Both the position numbers and the translations under genes were made by a program. The notes under the pieces were generated by a model, which was not told the origin of the DNA, did not search any database, and saw only the letters and a program-made list of their open reading frames with translations. This document shows, one piece after another, positions 8,594-16,743 of a stretch of 64,000 bases of DNA. Origin of the DNA: Streptomyces sp. NBC_01428 (GTDB lineage Bacteria > Actinomycetota > Actinomycetes > Streptomycetales > Streptomycetaceae); the NCBI RefSeq assembly GCF_036231965.1, contig NZ_CP109499.1:1-64000 (forward strand), written 5' to 3'. The number at the start of each line of letters is the position of its first letter. Positions within the stretch are counted from its first letter, which is position 1.

Positions 8594-9073
8594 TCAGTCC
8601 CTGTGGGGCATGGGGAAATCGCGTTCCAGGACAGAGCGCACTTCGGCGATCTCACGCTTCCATCGGTCACTCTTCAAGGTCTCGTCGTCCCAGATGGCTG
8701 CGGGAGCGCCGTCGGGGATGCAGTAGCCGTAGATCTTGTCTGCGACCTCGTCGGTGAAGAGGTTGTCGTAGTGGAATGAGCCTTCGAAGCCGAGCCACGC
8801 GATGCCTTCGGCTTTCGTTGAGGCTTTTTGCAGGCACTCTCGCAAGTAGGGGACGACGTCGCGGTCGATGTTGTCGAACGTGAGGTCGTACGACTGAACA
8901 ATTCCTCGTTGTCCTTCGGGGTCCGGACCGAGCGGATACCGTTTCACGCGGTCCGGCCTCATTGCCGCAACCGTGAAATCGTCTTCTTGGAGCCAGGATT
9001 CAGATACCCCGAGTGTGAACAAAATGATGACGGCCGGGCCGCTCCAACTGACGGCTTCTTCGATTTCGTTCAC
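8594..9073 (-). CDS. Hypothetical protein paired with HTH protein
   Basis: A 159-residue protein I do not recognise. The GTG at 9073 starts 8 nt after the stop of the preceding helix-turn-helix gene, so the two form an operon; a longer frame is open back to 9127 but would overlap that gene. The sequence has a hydrophobic strand early on (PAVIILFTLGVSESW), then a mixed, acidic soluble domain with many aromatic residues (HYDNLF, KIYGYC). It looks like a globular cytoplasmic protein. The role is unknown; the pairing suggests it works with the upstream DNA-binding protein. Confidence 0.6.
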   Translation of the reverse strand: MNEIEEAVSWSGPAVIILFTLGVSESWLQEDDFTVAAMRPDRVKRYPLGPDPEGQRGIVQSYDLTFDNIDRDVVPYLRECLQKASTKAEGIAWLGFEGSFHYDNLFTDEVADKIYGYCIPDGAPAAIWDDETLKSDRWKREIAEVRSVLERDFPMPHRD

Positions 9074-9081
9074 AAGAGTTC

Positions 9082-9663
9082 TCAGGCCGCGAAGCCGACG
9101 TTGGTCACGTACTCGTACTGTCCCCATTGGGAGCCGAGGTCCACGATCTGGTCGATCCAGGCTTCGTCCAGGGCCTGGTCGTCGCCGTCGGCCCAGGCTC
9201 GGACGACGGCGTCCCAGTGACGGATGTTCAGGCTGCGGTATTCCACGATCCGTTGGCGCGGGCGGTCGACCTGGGACTGGTTCAGCGGGTGCAGTTCGAC
9301 TCGGGTGCCGCGGCCTTCGCGGTTGAGGCGGCCTAGGAGATAGCGGGCGACGTTCTGCCGGCGCACCGTCCGGTAGGCGGTCTCGATGCGTTCCAGATTC
9401 TTCCTGGAGGGGAGGCGCTTCCCGTCGAGCCAGGCTTTGAGGGTGCGGTCGGTGACCGTGAGGCCTGCTGCGCGGGCGGCCGCGCGGGCGTGGTCGGTGC
9501 GGGTCAGGTAGTGCAGGCGGGCCAGCAGGCCCCGCTGTGCCGTGATCGGGGTGGCGATGTAGCCGGCGAGCTTGTCGAGTTGCCGGGCGACGGCTTCGAA
9601 GCCCTTGATGCCACGAGCACCGAATTGACCGAAATCGATGTTCCTTTCCGGCACCCTGCTCAC
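9082..9663 (-). CDS. HTH protein, possibly terminal-protein-like
   Basis: A 193-residue basic protein. A helix-turn-helix lies at about residues 60-85 (ARAAGLTVTDRTLKAWLDGK), followed by a basic helix (PSRKNLERIETAYRTVRRQ). The C-terminal half ends with a tryptophan-rich acidic helix (WADGDDQALDEAWIDQIVD) and QWGQYEYV. The size and order (HTH, basic arm, beta segment, acidic helix) resemble the Tpg telomere terminal proteins of Streptomyces, which are about 184 residues. I see no strong sequence match, so this is a suggestion only. A simple transcription regulator is the alternative. It is the first gene of a two-gene operon with the unknown protein downstream. Confidence 0.6.
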   Translation of the reverse strand: MSRVPERNIDFGQFGARGIKGFEAVARQLDKLAGYIATPITAQRGLLARLHYLTRTDHARAAARAAGLTVTDRTLKAWLDGKRLPSRKNLERIETAYRTVRRQNVARYLLGRLNREGRGTRVELHPLNQSQVDRPRQRIVEYRSLNIRHWDAVVRAWADGDDQALDEAWIDQIVDLGSQWGQYEYVTNVGFAA

Positions 9664-9896
9664 TCCTGACTGATCGACGAACCTCCCCTATTCTAGCGGA
9701 GTTTGCTTGGAGATAAAGCCATTCCGGGCTGAATACCTGAATGGTTTTATGGGGTCATGTCTCGCGAGAGTTTATGGCCGGCGGGTGAAGGACGAATGGG
9801 CGGTGCCGCGTGGGCACCGTCGACGACAGCCTTCGCGATGGCCCGGAGTGTGTGGTGGTCCGCCGAGTTGTGGGCGGGGGCGGTCTCCGCGGCCGG

Positions 9897-10841
9897 CTAG
9901 GCGTGCCGCTCCCCCGTTCCGGCGGCGTCGGGGTGGGCCGCGGTGCGCAGGGCGTGTACGGCGGGTGCGTCGCGGTTGGCCGGAAGCCATGCCAGGCAGG
10001 AGACGGAGTTGCCGAGCTCGGGGGAATCCACGTAGGTGAGTCCGGGGCGCGGGTAGAGGCGGCGGGCGGCCGCCGGTAAGAACGTGATGGCTCGTTTCTG
10101 CAGGACCGCGAGCACCATGGCTTCGGTGTCGCGGACCACGGGGCCGTAGCGCACGCTGGTTCCGTCCGGGCGTGGGTTGATGGTGAGGTGGTCCCACCAC
10201 TGGCGGGGCACTTCGGGGGGCATGTTCACCACGGCGCGGTCCGCGATCTGGGCGAGGGTGAGTTCGCTCTCGTGGGCCAGCGGGTCGTCCGCCGGGAGGC
10301 AGATCACGCGTGATTCCGTGGCGAGTTCGATGCTCTGGAAGCTGGCGGGCAGGGGGGCGCGCAGGAAGGCGGCGTCGACGGTGCCGTCGGCGAGGGCGTC
10401 GAACTGCTCGACGAAGTTCAGGTTGAGGACTTCGACCTCGAGGTGGGGGTGGCGGTTGCGCAGGCGGTCGAGGACGGTTCTCGCGTGGGGCATGGCCGCT
10501 TCCGCGCCGAGGGATCCGATGCGCAGTCTGCCGCGGACGGTGCCGGCGTGTGCGTCGCAGACCTGGAGCAGTTTCGCCATCGCGGCGAGTACTTCTGCGG
10601 CCTGTTCGGCCAGTGCGTGTCCTGCCGGGGTGAGGGTCAGGGTGCCGGTGCGGCGTTCCAGCAGGGAGAGGTCGAGGCGCTGTTCCAGGGCGCGCATCTG
10701 CTGGCTGAGGGCGGGCTGGGAGATGAACATGCGGGCGGCCGCCCGTCCGAAGTGGAGTTCTTCCGCCAGCACGAGGAACAGCCGTAACTGGTGCAGGCTC
10801 GGTTCTCGGGCGTCTCGGCGACGCGTGCCCCCGGCGACCAT
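9897..10841 (-). CDS. LysR-family transcription regulator
   Basis: A 314-residue LysR-type regulator. The winged HTH is at about residues 15-75 (LHQLRLFLVLAEELHFGRAA, then FISQPALSQQMRALEQRL). The effector-binding domain (RLRIGSLG onward, two periplasmic-binding-like lobes) fills the rest. Such proteins act as tetramers and usually control a divergent neighbouring gene in response to a small molecule. Here the divergent neighbour is an ArsR-type regulator at 11014. No clear ribosome site precedes the ATG, which lies close to that divergent promoter. The 230 bp between its stop and the HTH gene at 9663 hold no gene. Confidence 0.88.
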   Translation of the reverse strand: MVAGGTRRRDAREPSLHQLRLFLVLAEELHFGRAAARMFISQPALSQQMRALEQRLDLSLLERRTGTLTLTPAGHALAEQAAEVLAAMAKLLQVCDAHAGTVRGRLRIGSLGAEAAMPHARTVLDRLRNRHPHLEVEVLNLNFVEQFDALADGTVDAAFLRAPLPASFQSIELATESRVICLPADDPLAHESELTLAQIADRAVVNMPPEVPRQWWDHLTINPRPDGTSVRYGPVVRDTEAMVLAVLQKRAITFLPAAARRLYPRPGLTYVDSPELGNSVSCLAWLPANRDAPAVHALRTAAHPDAAGTGERHA

Positions 10842-11013
10842 AGAGGGCAGGTTATCGAATCGCTGAGTGTTCCCTTCGGTTCTCGGCCGCTCCGATGTCC
10901 GGTGCTCGACCAGAATGGATCAAGGGGTCTGTTGTGCCGTGTGGTTGAGCGCGGTGGCCTCTGTCGTACGGCGAGCACCTCCCCTGCCGGTTGGGACGAT
11001 ATGGGGAGGCGTC

Positions 11014-12000
11014 ATGCTCCGTCTGCATTTCACCGACGACGACTTGAGGAACGTGCGGGTGTCACGGGGGCCGGATCCCCTGTGGGAGATCGTGTGCAGC
11101 ATCTGCCGATTACAGACGGGTGACGGGCGCGCGGAGTTCGGTGGGTGGCGGGAGGGGGCGCGGGAGAGGATTCGCCGCGACGAGAGGCTGCGGGTGGCGT
11201 TGTCGCCGTTGCGTGGTCTGGTGCCCAGCCGCGGTTATATTCCCGACCTTCTCACCCCCGACGCCTCCGGGGATCTGGGGGCGGGGTTGGATGCGGTCGG
11301 GGCGACGCCGGCGCGGGTGGTGGCGGAGCAGGTGGGGCGGCTGAACACGGCGCAGGCCGGGCTGCGGGGGCCGGGCGGGGGTCCGCGGGCGGACTCCGTC
11401 GATCTGAAGAGAGTCGTGCGGGCGCTTCGTACGTACTTCGATGTTGTGCTGAGGCCTCATCTGCCGCGTATGCGGGGGCAGGTGGGGGTCGATGTCGATC
11501 TGCGCTCGGGGGCGCTGCTCGCGGGTGGTGTGCAGGGGCTTCTGGAGAGTCTGGCGCCGTATGCGCGGTGGCGGGATCCGGTTCTCGAGGTGGACTATCC
11601 GGTGAGCCGTGACGTGTTGCTGGGGGGCCGGGGGCTGCTTCTCGTTCCCTCGTTCTTCTGCTGGCGGCGTCCGACCGCGCTGGCGGATCCGGATCTGACG
11701 CCCACTCTGGTGTATCCGGTGGCCAAGCCGGCCTGGCATCTGGCTCGGGACGGCGGGAGGGGTGCCTCGCGGCTGCTCGGCCGGACGCGTGCCGCGATCC
11801 TCCAGGTTCTTGCCGGCCGTGACAGTCGTGGGGGATGTACGTCGACGGACATTGCCCGTGTCGTGGGGATCGCGCAGTCGAGTCTCACGTATCAGATGAG
11901 TGCGTTGCGTGACGGGGGTCTGGTCAGTAGCCGCCGGTGCGGGAAGTACGTGGTCCACGCCGTCACGCCGCTTGGGTTGAGGATCCTGGACGGGGCGTGA
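11014..12000 (+). CDS. ArsR-family winged-helix regulator with DUF5937 domain
   Basis: A 328-residue regulator. The N-terminal two thirds is a DUF5937-type domain with the typical opening MLRLHFTDDDLRNVRVSRGP followed by DPLWE. The C-terminal winged helix is at about residues 255-325 (RTRAAILQVLAGRDSRGG, then ARVVGIAQSSLTYQMSALRD). It would repress or activate a nearby promoter; the ligand is unknown. GGGGAGG 4 nt before the ATG at 11014 fixes this start against longer in-frame options. It is divergent from the LysR gene. Confidence 0.85.
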   Translation: MLRLHFTDDDLRNVRVSRGPDPLWEIVCSICRLQTGDGRAEFGGWREGARERIRRDERLRVALSPLRGLVPSRGYIPDLLTPDASGDLGAGLDAVGATPARVVAEQVGRLNTAQAGLRGPGGGPRADSVDLKRVVRALRTYFDVVLRPHLPRMRGQVGVDVDLRSGALLAGGVQGLLESLAPYARWRDPVLEVDYPVSRDVLLGGRGLLLVPSFFCWRRPTALADPDLTPTLVYPVAKPAWHLARDGGRGASRLLGRTRAAILQVLAGRDSRGGCTSTDIARVVGIAQSSLTYQMSALRDGGLVSSRRCGKYVVHAVTPLGLRILDGA

Positions 12001-12261
12001 GGGGTCCGTTTGCGCCGGATCGGGTGTGGGCGCGGCGGCGGTGGCTGAGCTCGCCTGCCGCCGCGTGGGCACTCCTGTCTGATGGTGTTCCGTCCCGGGC
12101 CGTGCTGGCCCTGCCTCCCGCTCCAGAGTCCTCAAGCCTCAGCCTGGCCCTGACAACGCTCTGGCGGGGCCGGGCTGGATGTTGAGCGGCCCCGCGGCCG
12201 CTCCTCTGCCGCAGCCCTGCGGAACACGGGTCGTACCGGAAGCAGATCCCGCAGCGGGGAT

Positions 12262-12306
12262 GGACAGGAACAGCTCCTGTCCAGGAAAAGTCCCGGACAG
12301 GAGCTG
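12262..12306. terminator. Overlapping hairpins after ArsR-type gene
   Basis: Two mutually exclusive stems share one arm. GGACAGGA (12262-12269) pairs with TCCTGTCC (12275-12282). Alternatively CAGCTCCTGTCC (12271-12282) pairs with GGACAGGAGCTG (12295-12306), a 12-bp stem with a 12-nt loop. They lie in the 12001-12799 gap, which holds no intact gene. A bidirectional terminator is the simplest reading. Confidence 0.4.
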
Positions 12307-12544
12307 CGATGAAGAGCGTGGTAGTGAAGGGCGGTCGCCTACGCGGCGAAAGGCTCCATGAGGCTTCAGCCGAACGATCTTCCTCATGGGCTATAGGTGA
12401 GGCCCGGGGACACTGTTCCCTCCACAACCACGCTCTCCACAACACAGACCGGCCTGCAGTCATTCCCGCCGCCGACAGGACCACACGGAGTCCGTATCCG
12501 CCGCTGCCGCGGCGCCCGGCTGGGACGGTCAAGCGGCGCGGCAG

Positions 12545-12690
12545 AGCATCGCCCGGGCGGCTGGTGCCGTGGTCGCGATGTCTGATGGCCGTCCAGGTGC
12601 GGGCGAAGGCGGCGGCCGTGGAGTCGGAGGACTGGGTGTGCCGGCGCCAGCTCGCGTGTTTGCCTGCGCAAGAGGTCCATCTGGCTTTCG
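12545..12690 (-). pseudogene. Relic of a GtrA-like gene
   Basis: Bases 12586-12634 match 14292-14340, inside the intact GtrA-like gene, at 44 of 49 positions by eye. The flanks on both sides (GAGCATCGC at about 12544, and a GC-rich stretch to about 12690) also align loosely. No open frame gives a membrane protein here, so this is a decayed duplicate or a fragment left by rearrangement. Confidence 0.45.
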
Positions 12691-12720
12691 TTCCTGGAGA
12701 GGGCCCGAGACCTCGGCAGG

Positions 12721-12755
12721 GCCCCATGCCCATAACAGTAACCAGGGCATGGGGC
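12721..12755. terminator. Terminator of small secreted-protein gene
   Basis: GCCCCATGCCC (12721-12731) and GGGCATGGGGC (12745-12755) form a perfect 11-bp stem with a 13-nt loop, 45 nt beyond the stop of the leftward gene ending at 12800. Confidence 0.6.
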
Positions 12756-12799
12756 AGTCACAGGAGCTGTCGGACAGCTGATGCAGAGTTCCGCGGTGC

Positions 12800-13105
12800 T
12801 TACACGAAGACGGCGCTGATGTCGCCGCCGAAGTATCCGCTGCCGGCCCATGCCCAAGAGGTGTTCGGGGCGTTGACGATGTTTCCGCCGATCGTGGTGC
12901 AGCCCCCCGCGCTGCAGGCTGTGCCGACGACGTAGTAGCGGCCGGTGTTGCAGCTGACTCCGACGGATTTGCCGTCGGAGCTGCGGTAGGTGCTGCAGGT
13001 CGTGTTGGCCTGATGCGTTTGAGCGACCGCCGGGGTGGCCAGACCGATCGTGGCCGCGGAAGCGGCGGCGCACAGGGTTGCGACGAGACGTGTCCGGGTT
13101 TTCAT
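12800..13105 (-). CDS. Small secreted protein with four cysteines
   Basis: A 101-residue exported protein. The Sec signal peptide MKTRTRLVATLCAAASAATI is cleaved near AVAQ. The mature part, about 72 residues, carries Cys residues in the contexts TTCST, VSCNT, TACSA and GGCTT, enough for two disulphides, and is Gly/Ser/Thr rich with aromatic turns (WAWAGSGYFGG). The ATG at 13105 has GAAAGG about 11 nt upstream. No family is recognised; it resembles the many small secreted, disulphide-bonded proteins of streptomycetes. It follows another secreted protein gene in the same direction. Confidence 0.7.
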   Translation of the reverse strand: MKTRTRLVATLCAAASAATIGLATPAVAQTHQANTTCSTYRSSDGKSVGVSCNTGRYYVVGTACSAGGCTTIGGNIVNAPNTSWAWAGSGYFGGDISAVFV

Positions 13106-13152
13106 GGTGGCTGCTGCCTTTCGTGGAGGGATTGCGTTGCGTCTGGTTCCTG

Positions 13153-13725
13153 TCAGCAGTTCTTGACCCAGTGCACCCAGTACCAGGGAGCGTCCGGGTC
13201 CTGGTCGAAGGCGCCCTTGTCGTGCCATTTCGAGACGCCGTAGTCGTCGAGGAAGTTCGCGACCGTGCCGGTGGACTGGTTGTTGATCCAGGAACCGTTC
13301 TCCAGCCACGGAATGCGGAAGTTGTAGCAGGCCCACATGTTGATCCTGTCGCCCGTGTACCAGGTGCCCTTCCACGCGCACATGGTGTTGCCCGGGCAGA
13401 GCTCGGATGCGGGCTTGTTGGGCGCGTTCACTGTCCGGGCGGTCTCCTGGCCCGGCAGGCTCAGCAGGATCTCCCCGCTGTCGCCGAGGCGGATCTTGTT
13501 CACGGCCACCTGGGTGCCGCCCGTCTGCGCGAGATAGACGTCCACGCGCTGCTGCAGTCCGTGTGCCTCAGCGGTGGTCAGACCCAGGCTCTTCGCCTGG
13601 CGGGTGAACTCGTCCGGGGCGGCTGTGCTTGCCGCGGTGGCCGCTCCTGTACCGGTCGCGAGCACACAGAGCCCCACAGCAAAGACCGCGATCGCAGCAC
13701 GCTTCGCCCCGTTTCGCATGAACAT
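13153..13725 (-). CDS. Secreted peptidase-inhibitor-like protein (I36 family)
   Basis: A 190-residue exported protein with a signal peptide (RNGAKRAAIAVFAVGLCVLA, cleavage near AATA). After a helical propeptide-like stretch (residues 35-65) comes a domain with CAWKGTWYTGD, a W-rich core, SWINNQSTGTVANFLDDYG and a Cys-terminated tail. The CAWK..Y.G and INN.STGT patterns are those of the I36 peptidase inhibitors (the SMI-type metalloproteinase inhibitor family). It would inhibit a secreted protease or simply share the crystallin-like fold. GGAGG precedes the ATG at 13725 by 9 nt. It lies 47 bp upstream of the small secreted-protein gene. Confidence 0.7.
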   Translation of the reverse strand: MFMRNGAKRAAIAVFAVGLCVLATGTGAATAASTAAPDEFTRQAKSLGLTTAEAHGLQQRVDVYLAQTGGTQVAVNKIRLGDSGEILLSLPGQETARTVNAPNKPASELCPGNTMCAWKGTWYTGDRINMWACYNFRIPWLENGSWINNQSTGTVANFLDDYGVSKWHDKGAFDQDPDAPWYWVHWVKNC

Positions 13726-14049
13726 GGTCCGCCACCTCCAGAGAACGTCGCAGCGGGTCGGTCGGTCCCGCCGCCCAGAACACTCTCCGCATGCGGGGCC
13801 GTCGGCCGCCATGCTTTCGAGGCTCGTCGAAGTGACGACGCCTCGTGACGCTGCTCGAGCAGAGCCGACCGCGCTACGCCCCTCCAGCTCGCGGACGGGG
13901 ACCACTTGGGCCCGTGACACGATCCCCTCGCCCACCGGACAAGGCTCCAGCCGACACCGCGGCCAAAGCCGGCACCCGCCGCATACACGTTCCCCCGGGA
14001 TCGCCGGAGTCCGGCCGGCGATCCGGATCCGCACCCGGGGCCCGTGAGG

Positions 14050-14583
14050 TCAGGCGGCCTGGCAGAGCCGGGCCGGGCCGGCCGGTACGGCCGTGAGGGT
14101 ATCGGCCGGACCCGGACGGGTTCGATGGCCGCCGACGGGGCCGGGGGTCGCGGCCCGCGCGTGCCCGCGGGCGAAGACGACCAGGCGCAGGACCGTGAAG
14201 CGGGCGAGGCCGGCGAGTGCCGAGGCGGTGAGGTAGACGCTCTGCTCGAGCATCGCGCCGGGGGCGGCAACCAGTTGGTGCAGGACGAACGTGGCCGTGC
14301 AGGTGAGGGCGAAGGCGGCGGCCGCGGAGCCGGCGGACTGCAGGTGCTGGCGTCCTGTCGCGCGGGTGCCGGCTCCGAAGGAGAAGCGGGCGTGCAGGTC
14401 GGTGGCCAGGAGGGTGGACAGGGCGGTGACGAGGGCGTTGGCCAGGCCCCAGGGGATCTGGCTGGCGAGGGCGGCCACGGTGAGGCTGGAGGCGAGTCCT
14501 ACGGTGCCGCCGAGGAGGGTGAAGCGGGCGAAGGCGGTGATGGCGCCGGGTGCGGCCTGCTGCCGGTTGTGCGTTGTCTTCAT
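14050..14583 (-). CDS. GtrA-like membrane protein
   Basis: A 177-residue integral membrane protein with four predicted transmembrane helices (about residues 18-38, 45-63, 83-105 and 112-135) and a basic cytosolic tail. The length and four-helix layout fit the GtrA family, whose members help move polyprenyl-linked sugars or are linked to cell-surface polysaccharide assembly. The ATG at 14583 is chosen with a GGGGG-rich site about 8 nt upstream. Its promoter region holds copy 1 of the 148-bp regulatory cassette also found before the two DUF4097 genes, so all three genes are likely coregulated. A decayed copy lies at about 12.6 kb. Confidence 0.8.
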   Translation of the reverse strand: MKTTHNRQQAAPGAITAFARFTLLGGTVGLASSLTVAALASQIPWGLANALVTALSTLLATDLHARFSFGAGTRATGRQHLQSAGSAAAAFALTCTATFVLHQLVAAPGAMLEQSVYLTASALAGLARFTVLRLVVFARGHARAATPGPVGGHRTRPGPADTLTAVPAGPARLCQAA

Positions 14584-14670
14584 GGTCCGGCCCCCTTCGC
14601 CGTTGGTCTGCGGAGCGTGTGTTCGCCGGCCTGTGGGGCCCGACGGTTCATTGTTTCTGATGACACAAAC

Positions 14671-14818
14671 GCTACGTTGCATTCATTGTTTTGGCAACGC
14701 ATTTATTGCCCATGACCTGAGTCATAGCAGGTGGTTGCCGCATTTTCGTTGCAATGATTCCAGCCGTAACGCAACGTCGCTCTGCGGTGTCATTGCAATG
14801 GAGCGGCTGTGAATGCTA
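14671..14818 (-). promoter_or_regulatory. Regulatory cassette, copy 1 (148 bp)
   Basis: This begins GCTACGTTGCATTCA near the GtrA gene and ends TGTGAATGCT. Inside is an inverted pair GTTGC (14748-14752) and GCAAC (14771-14775) with an 18-nt spacer, then ATTGCAATG at 14792-14800. The same elements in the same order and spacing recur at 17478-17624 and, inverted, at 24023-24170. Confidence 0.7.
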
Positions 14819-14872
14819 CGCCGGGATCCGGATCGCCCTGCCGGGCCCGTGGCGGGCGGCCCTCGCATGGGC

Positions 14873-14912
14873 AGGGCGGCGCACTCCGACGGGTGTCGGG
14901 GTGCGCCGCCCT
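14873..14912. terminator. Terminator of ABC-transporter operon
   Basis: AGGGCGGCGCAC (14873-14884) pairs perfectly with GTGCGCCGCCCT (14901-14912), with a further 5-bp inner stem. It lies 32 nt beyond the stop of the permease gene and separates that operon from the GtrA promoter cassette. Confidence 0.65.
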
Positions 14913-14943
14913 GGGGTGGAACGGGTTCGCGGTGTCTGCCTGG

Positions 14944-15720
14944 CTACTTGGGATCCGCGTTGTACTGGGACTGCGACCAGCGCCAGCCGAGCACGCTCAG
15001 GGCCGCGCACCAGAGCAGGGCGATCCACCAGTTGTTGCCGATCTCCGTGCCCAGCAGGAGGCCGCGCAGGGTTTCGATGGCCGGGGTGAAGGGCTGGTAG
15101 TGGGCGATCGGCTGGAACCAGCCGGGCATCGAGTCCAGGGGGACGAAGGCGCTGGAGATCAGCGGCAGGAGGATCAGCGGCATGGCGTTGTTGCTGGCCG
15201 CTTCGGCGTTGGGGCTGCCGAGGCCCATGCCGACGGCGATCCAGGTGAAGGCGAGGGCGAAGAAGGCGAGGAGGCCGAGGGCGGCGAGCCATTCCAGCAC
15301 GCCTGCATCGGTGGAGCGGAAGCCCATGGCCACGCCTACGGCGCCGACGAGGATGACGCTGAGGATGGCCTGCAGGACGCTTCCGACGACGTGGCCGAAC
15401 AGGACGGAGCCGCGGTGGATGGCCATGGTGCGGAAGCGGGCGATGATGCCCTCGTTCATGTCGGTGGCGACCGAGACGGCGGTGCCGACGACGGTGGAGC
15501 CGATCGTCATGAGCAGGATGCCGGGGACGATGTAGGCGATGTAGGCGGAGCGGCCGGCGCCGCCGCTCATGGTGTTGCCGAAGATGTAGACGAACAGCAG
15601 GAGCAGCATCACGGGGGTGAGCAGCAGGTTGAGGGTGAGGGAGGGGTAGCGGCGGGCGTGGAGGAGGTTGCGGCGCAGCATGGTGGAGGAGTCGCGCACG
15701 GCGAGGGAGAGGGAGCTCAT
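14944..15720 (-). CDS. ABC-2 type transporter permease (DrrB-like)
   Basis: A 258-residue permease of the ABC-2 / DrrB type. About six hydrophobic segments are visible (near residues 30-48, 60-82, 112-132, 143-165, 180-195 and 230-248). DMNEGIIARFRTM and the late segment EAASNNAMPLILLPLISSAF are typical family stretches. It should pair with the ATPase encoded just upstream to export a hydrophobic compound or lipid. Its ATG at 15720 overlaps the ATPase stop as ATGA, so translation is coupled. The operon order is DUF4097, ATPase, permease. Confidence 0.88.
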   Translation of the reverse strand: MSSLSLAVRDSSTMLRRNLLHARRYPSLTLNLLLTPVMLLLLFVYIFGNTMSGGAGRSAYIAYIVPGILLMTIGSTVVGTAVSVATDMNEGIIARFRTMAIHRGSVLFGHVVGSVLQAILSVILVGAVGVAMGFRSTDAGVLEWLAALGLLAFFALAFTWIAVGMGLGSPNAEAASNNAMPLILLPLISSAFVPLDSMPGWFQPIAHYQPFTPAIETLRGLLLGTEIGNNWWIALLWCAALSVLGWRWSQSQYNADPK

Positions 15721-16688
15721 CGGACGGTCTCCTTGGGCTGGGCGGGCTGGGTGGGGAGGGTGGTGTTGCCGGTGAGGGCGAAGAAGACGTCGTCCAGGTC
15801 GGGTGTGTGGACGGTGAGTTCGTCGGCTTCGATGCCGGCGGTGTCGAGGCGGTCGAGGATGGTGCGCAGTTCGCGCTGGCTGCCGTCGCTGGGGAGTTGG
15901 AGGGCGAGGGCTTCGTCGTCGCGGGCGCTGTCGGTGAGGGTGAGGGCGGCTCTCTGGTAGGCGGTGGGGTCGGTGAAGCGCAGGCGGATGTGTCCGCCGG
16001 GGATGAGGCGCTTGAGTTCCTCGGCCGTGCCCTCGGCGGCGATCCTCCCGTCGTTCAGGACGGCGATGCGGTCGGCGAGTTCGTCGGCCTCCTCCAGGTA
16101 CTGCGTGGTGAGGAAGACCGTGGTCCCGCCGGTGACGAGCTCCCGGATGATCTGCCACATGTTGTGCCGCGAGCGCGGGTCCAGACCGGTGGTCGGCTCG
16201 TCGAGGAAGATGATCCGCGGGCTGCCCACCAGCGTCATCGCGATGTCCAGACGCCGCTTCATACCGCCCGAGTAGGTCGACGCCGGCTTCCCCGCCGCCT
16301 CCACCAGGTCGAAACGCTCCAGGAGTTCGGCCGCCACCCGCCGGCCCTGCGCCTTCGGCAGATGGTGCAGGTCGGCCATCAGGAGCATGTTCTCCTCCCC
16401 CGTGATCAGCCCGTCCACCGCCGAGAACTGCCCCGTCACACCGATGACGGCACGCGCTGCCTGCGCGTCAGAGGCCAGGTCGTGACCGCCCACCTGGATC
16501 TGCCCGGAACCCGCGTCGGGCGTGATGAGCGTCGAGAGGATCTTCACCGCCGTCGTCTTGCCGGCACCGTTCGGACCCAGCAGGGAGAACACGGTCCCCT
16601 CCGGAACCGTCAGGTCGACACCGTCGAGTACGACCTTGTCACCGTAGGACTTGCGCAACCCGTGCGCCGCGATGGCCAGGTTGGTCAT
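15717..16688 (-). CDS. ABC transporter ATPase (DrrA-like)
   Basis: A 323-residue ATPase of the daunorubicin-resistance DrrA family. It has Walker A GPNGAGKT at residues 38-45, signature YSGGMKRRLD at 139-148, Walker B IIFLDEP from 159, and a C-terminal DrrA-type extension ending in DDVFFALTGN. It powers the ABC-2 permease that overlaps its 3' end. The substrate is unknown; the family includes antibiotic and lipid exporters. It follows the DUF4097 gene by 55 bp and is probably driven from the cassette at 17.5 kb. Confidence 0.92.
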   Translation of the reverse strand: MTNLAIAAHGLRKSYGDKVVLDGVDLTVPEGTVFSLLGPNGAGKTTAVKILSTLITPDAGSGQIQVGGHDLASDAQAARAVIGVTGQFSAVDGLITGEENMLLMADLHHLPKAQGRRVAAELLERFDLVEAAGKPASTYSGGMKRRLDIAMTLVGSPRIIFLDEPTTGLDPRSRHNMWQIIRELVTGGTTVFLTTQYLEEADELADRIAVLNDGRIAAEGTAEELKRLIPGGHIRLRFTDPTAYQRAALTLTDSARDDEALALQLPSDGSQRELRTILDRLDTAGIEADELTVHTPDLDDVFFALTGNTTLPTQPAQPKETVR

Positions 16689-16743
16689 GAGGGGGACTCC
16701 TTTGAGGCTGCGGGTGGTGAGGGTGTCGTGGGGGCGTCGGGGG

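Noticed and set aside
12308-12935. Plus-strand open frame of 208 codons in the 12-13 kb gap
   Set aside because: It has no ribosome site or known fold and runs into the antisense of a real secreted-protein gene. It overlaps the GtrA relic, which explains part of its sequence.
14818-14943. A divergent gene driven from the far side of cassette copy 1
   Set aside because: Copy 3 has a gene on both sides, but copies 1 and 2 face only the 3' ends of leftward genes and their terminators, so no rightward gene is supported.
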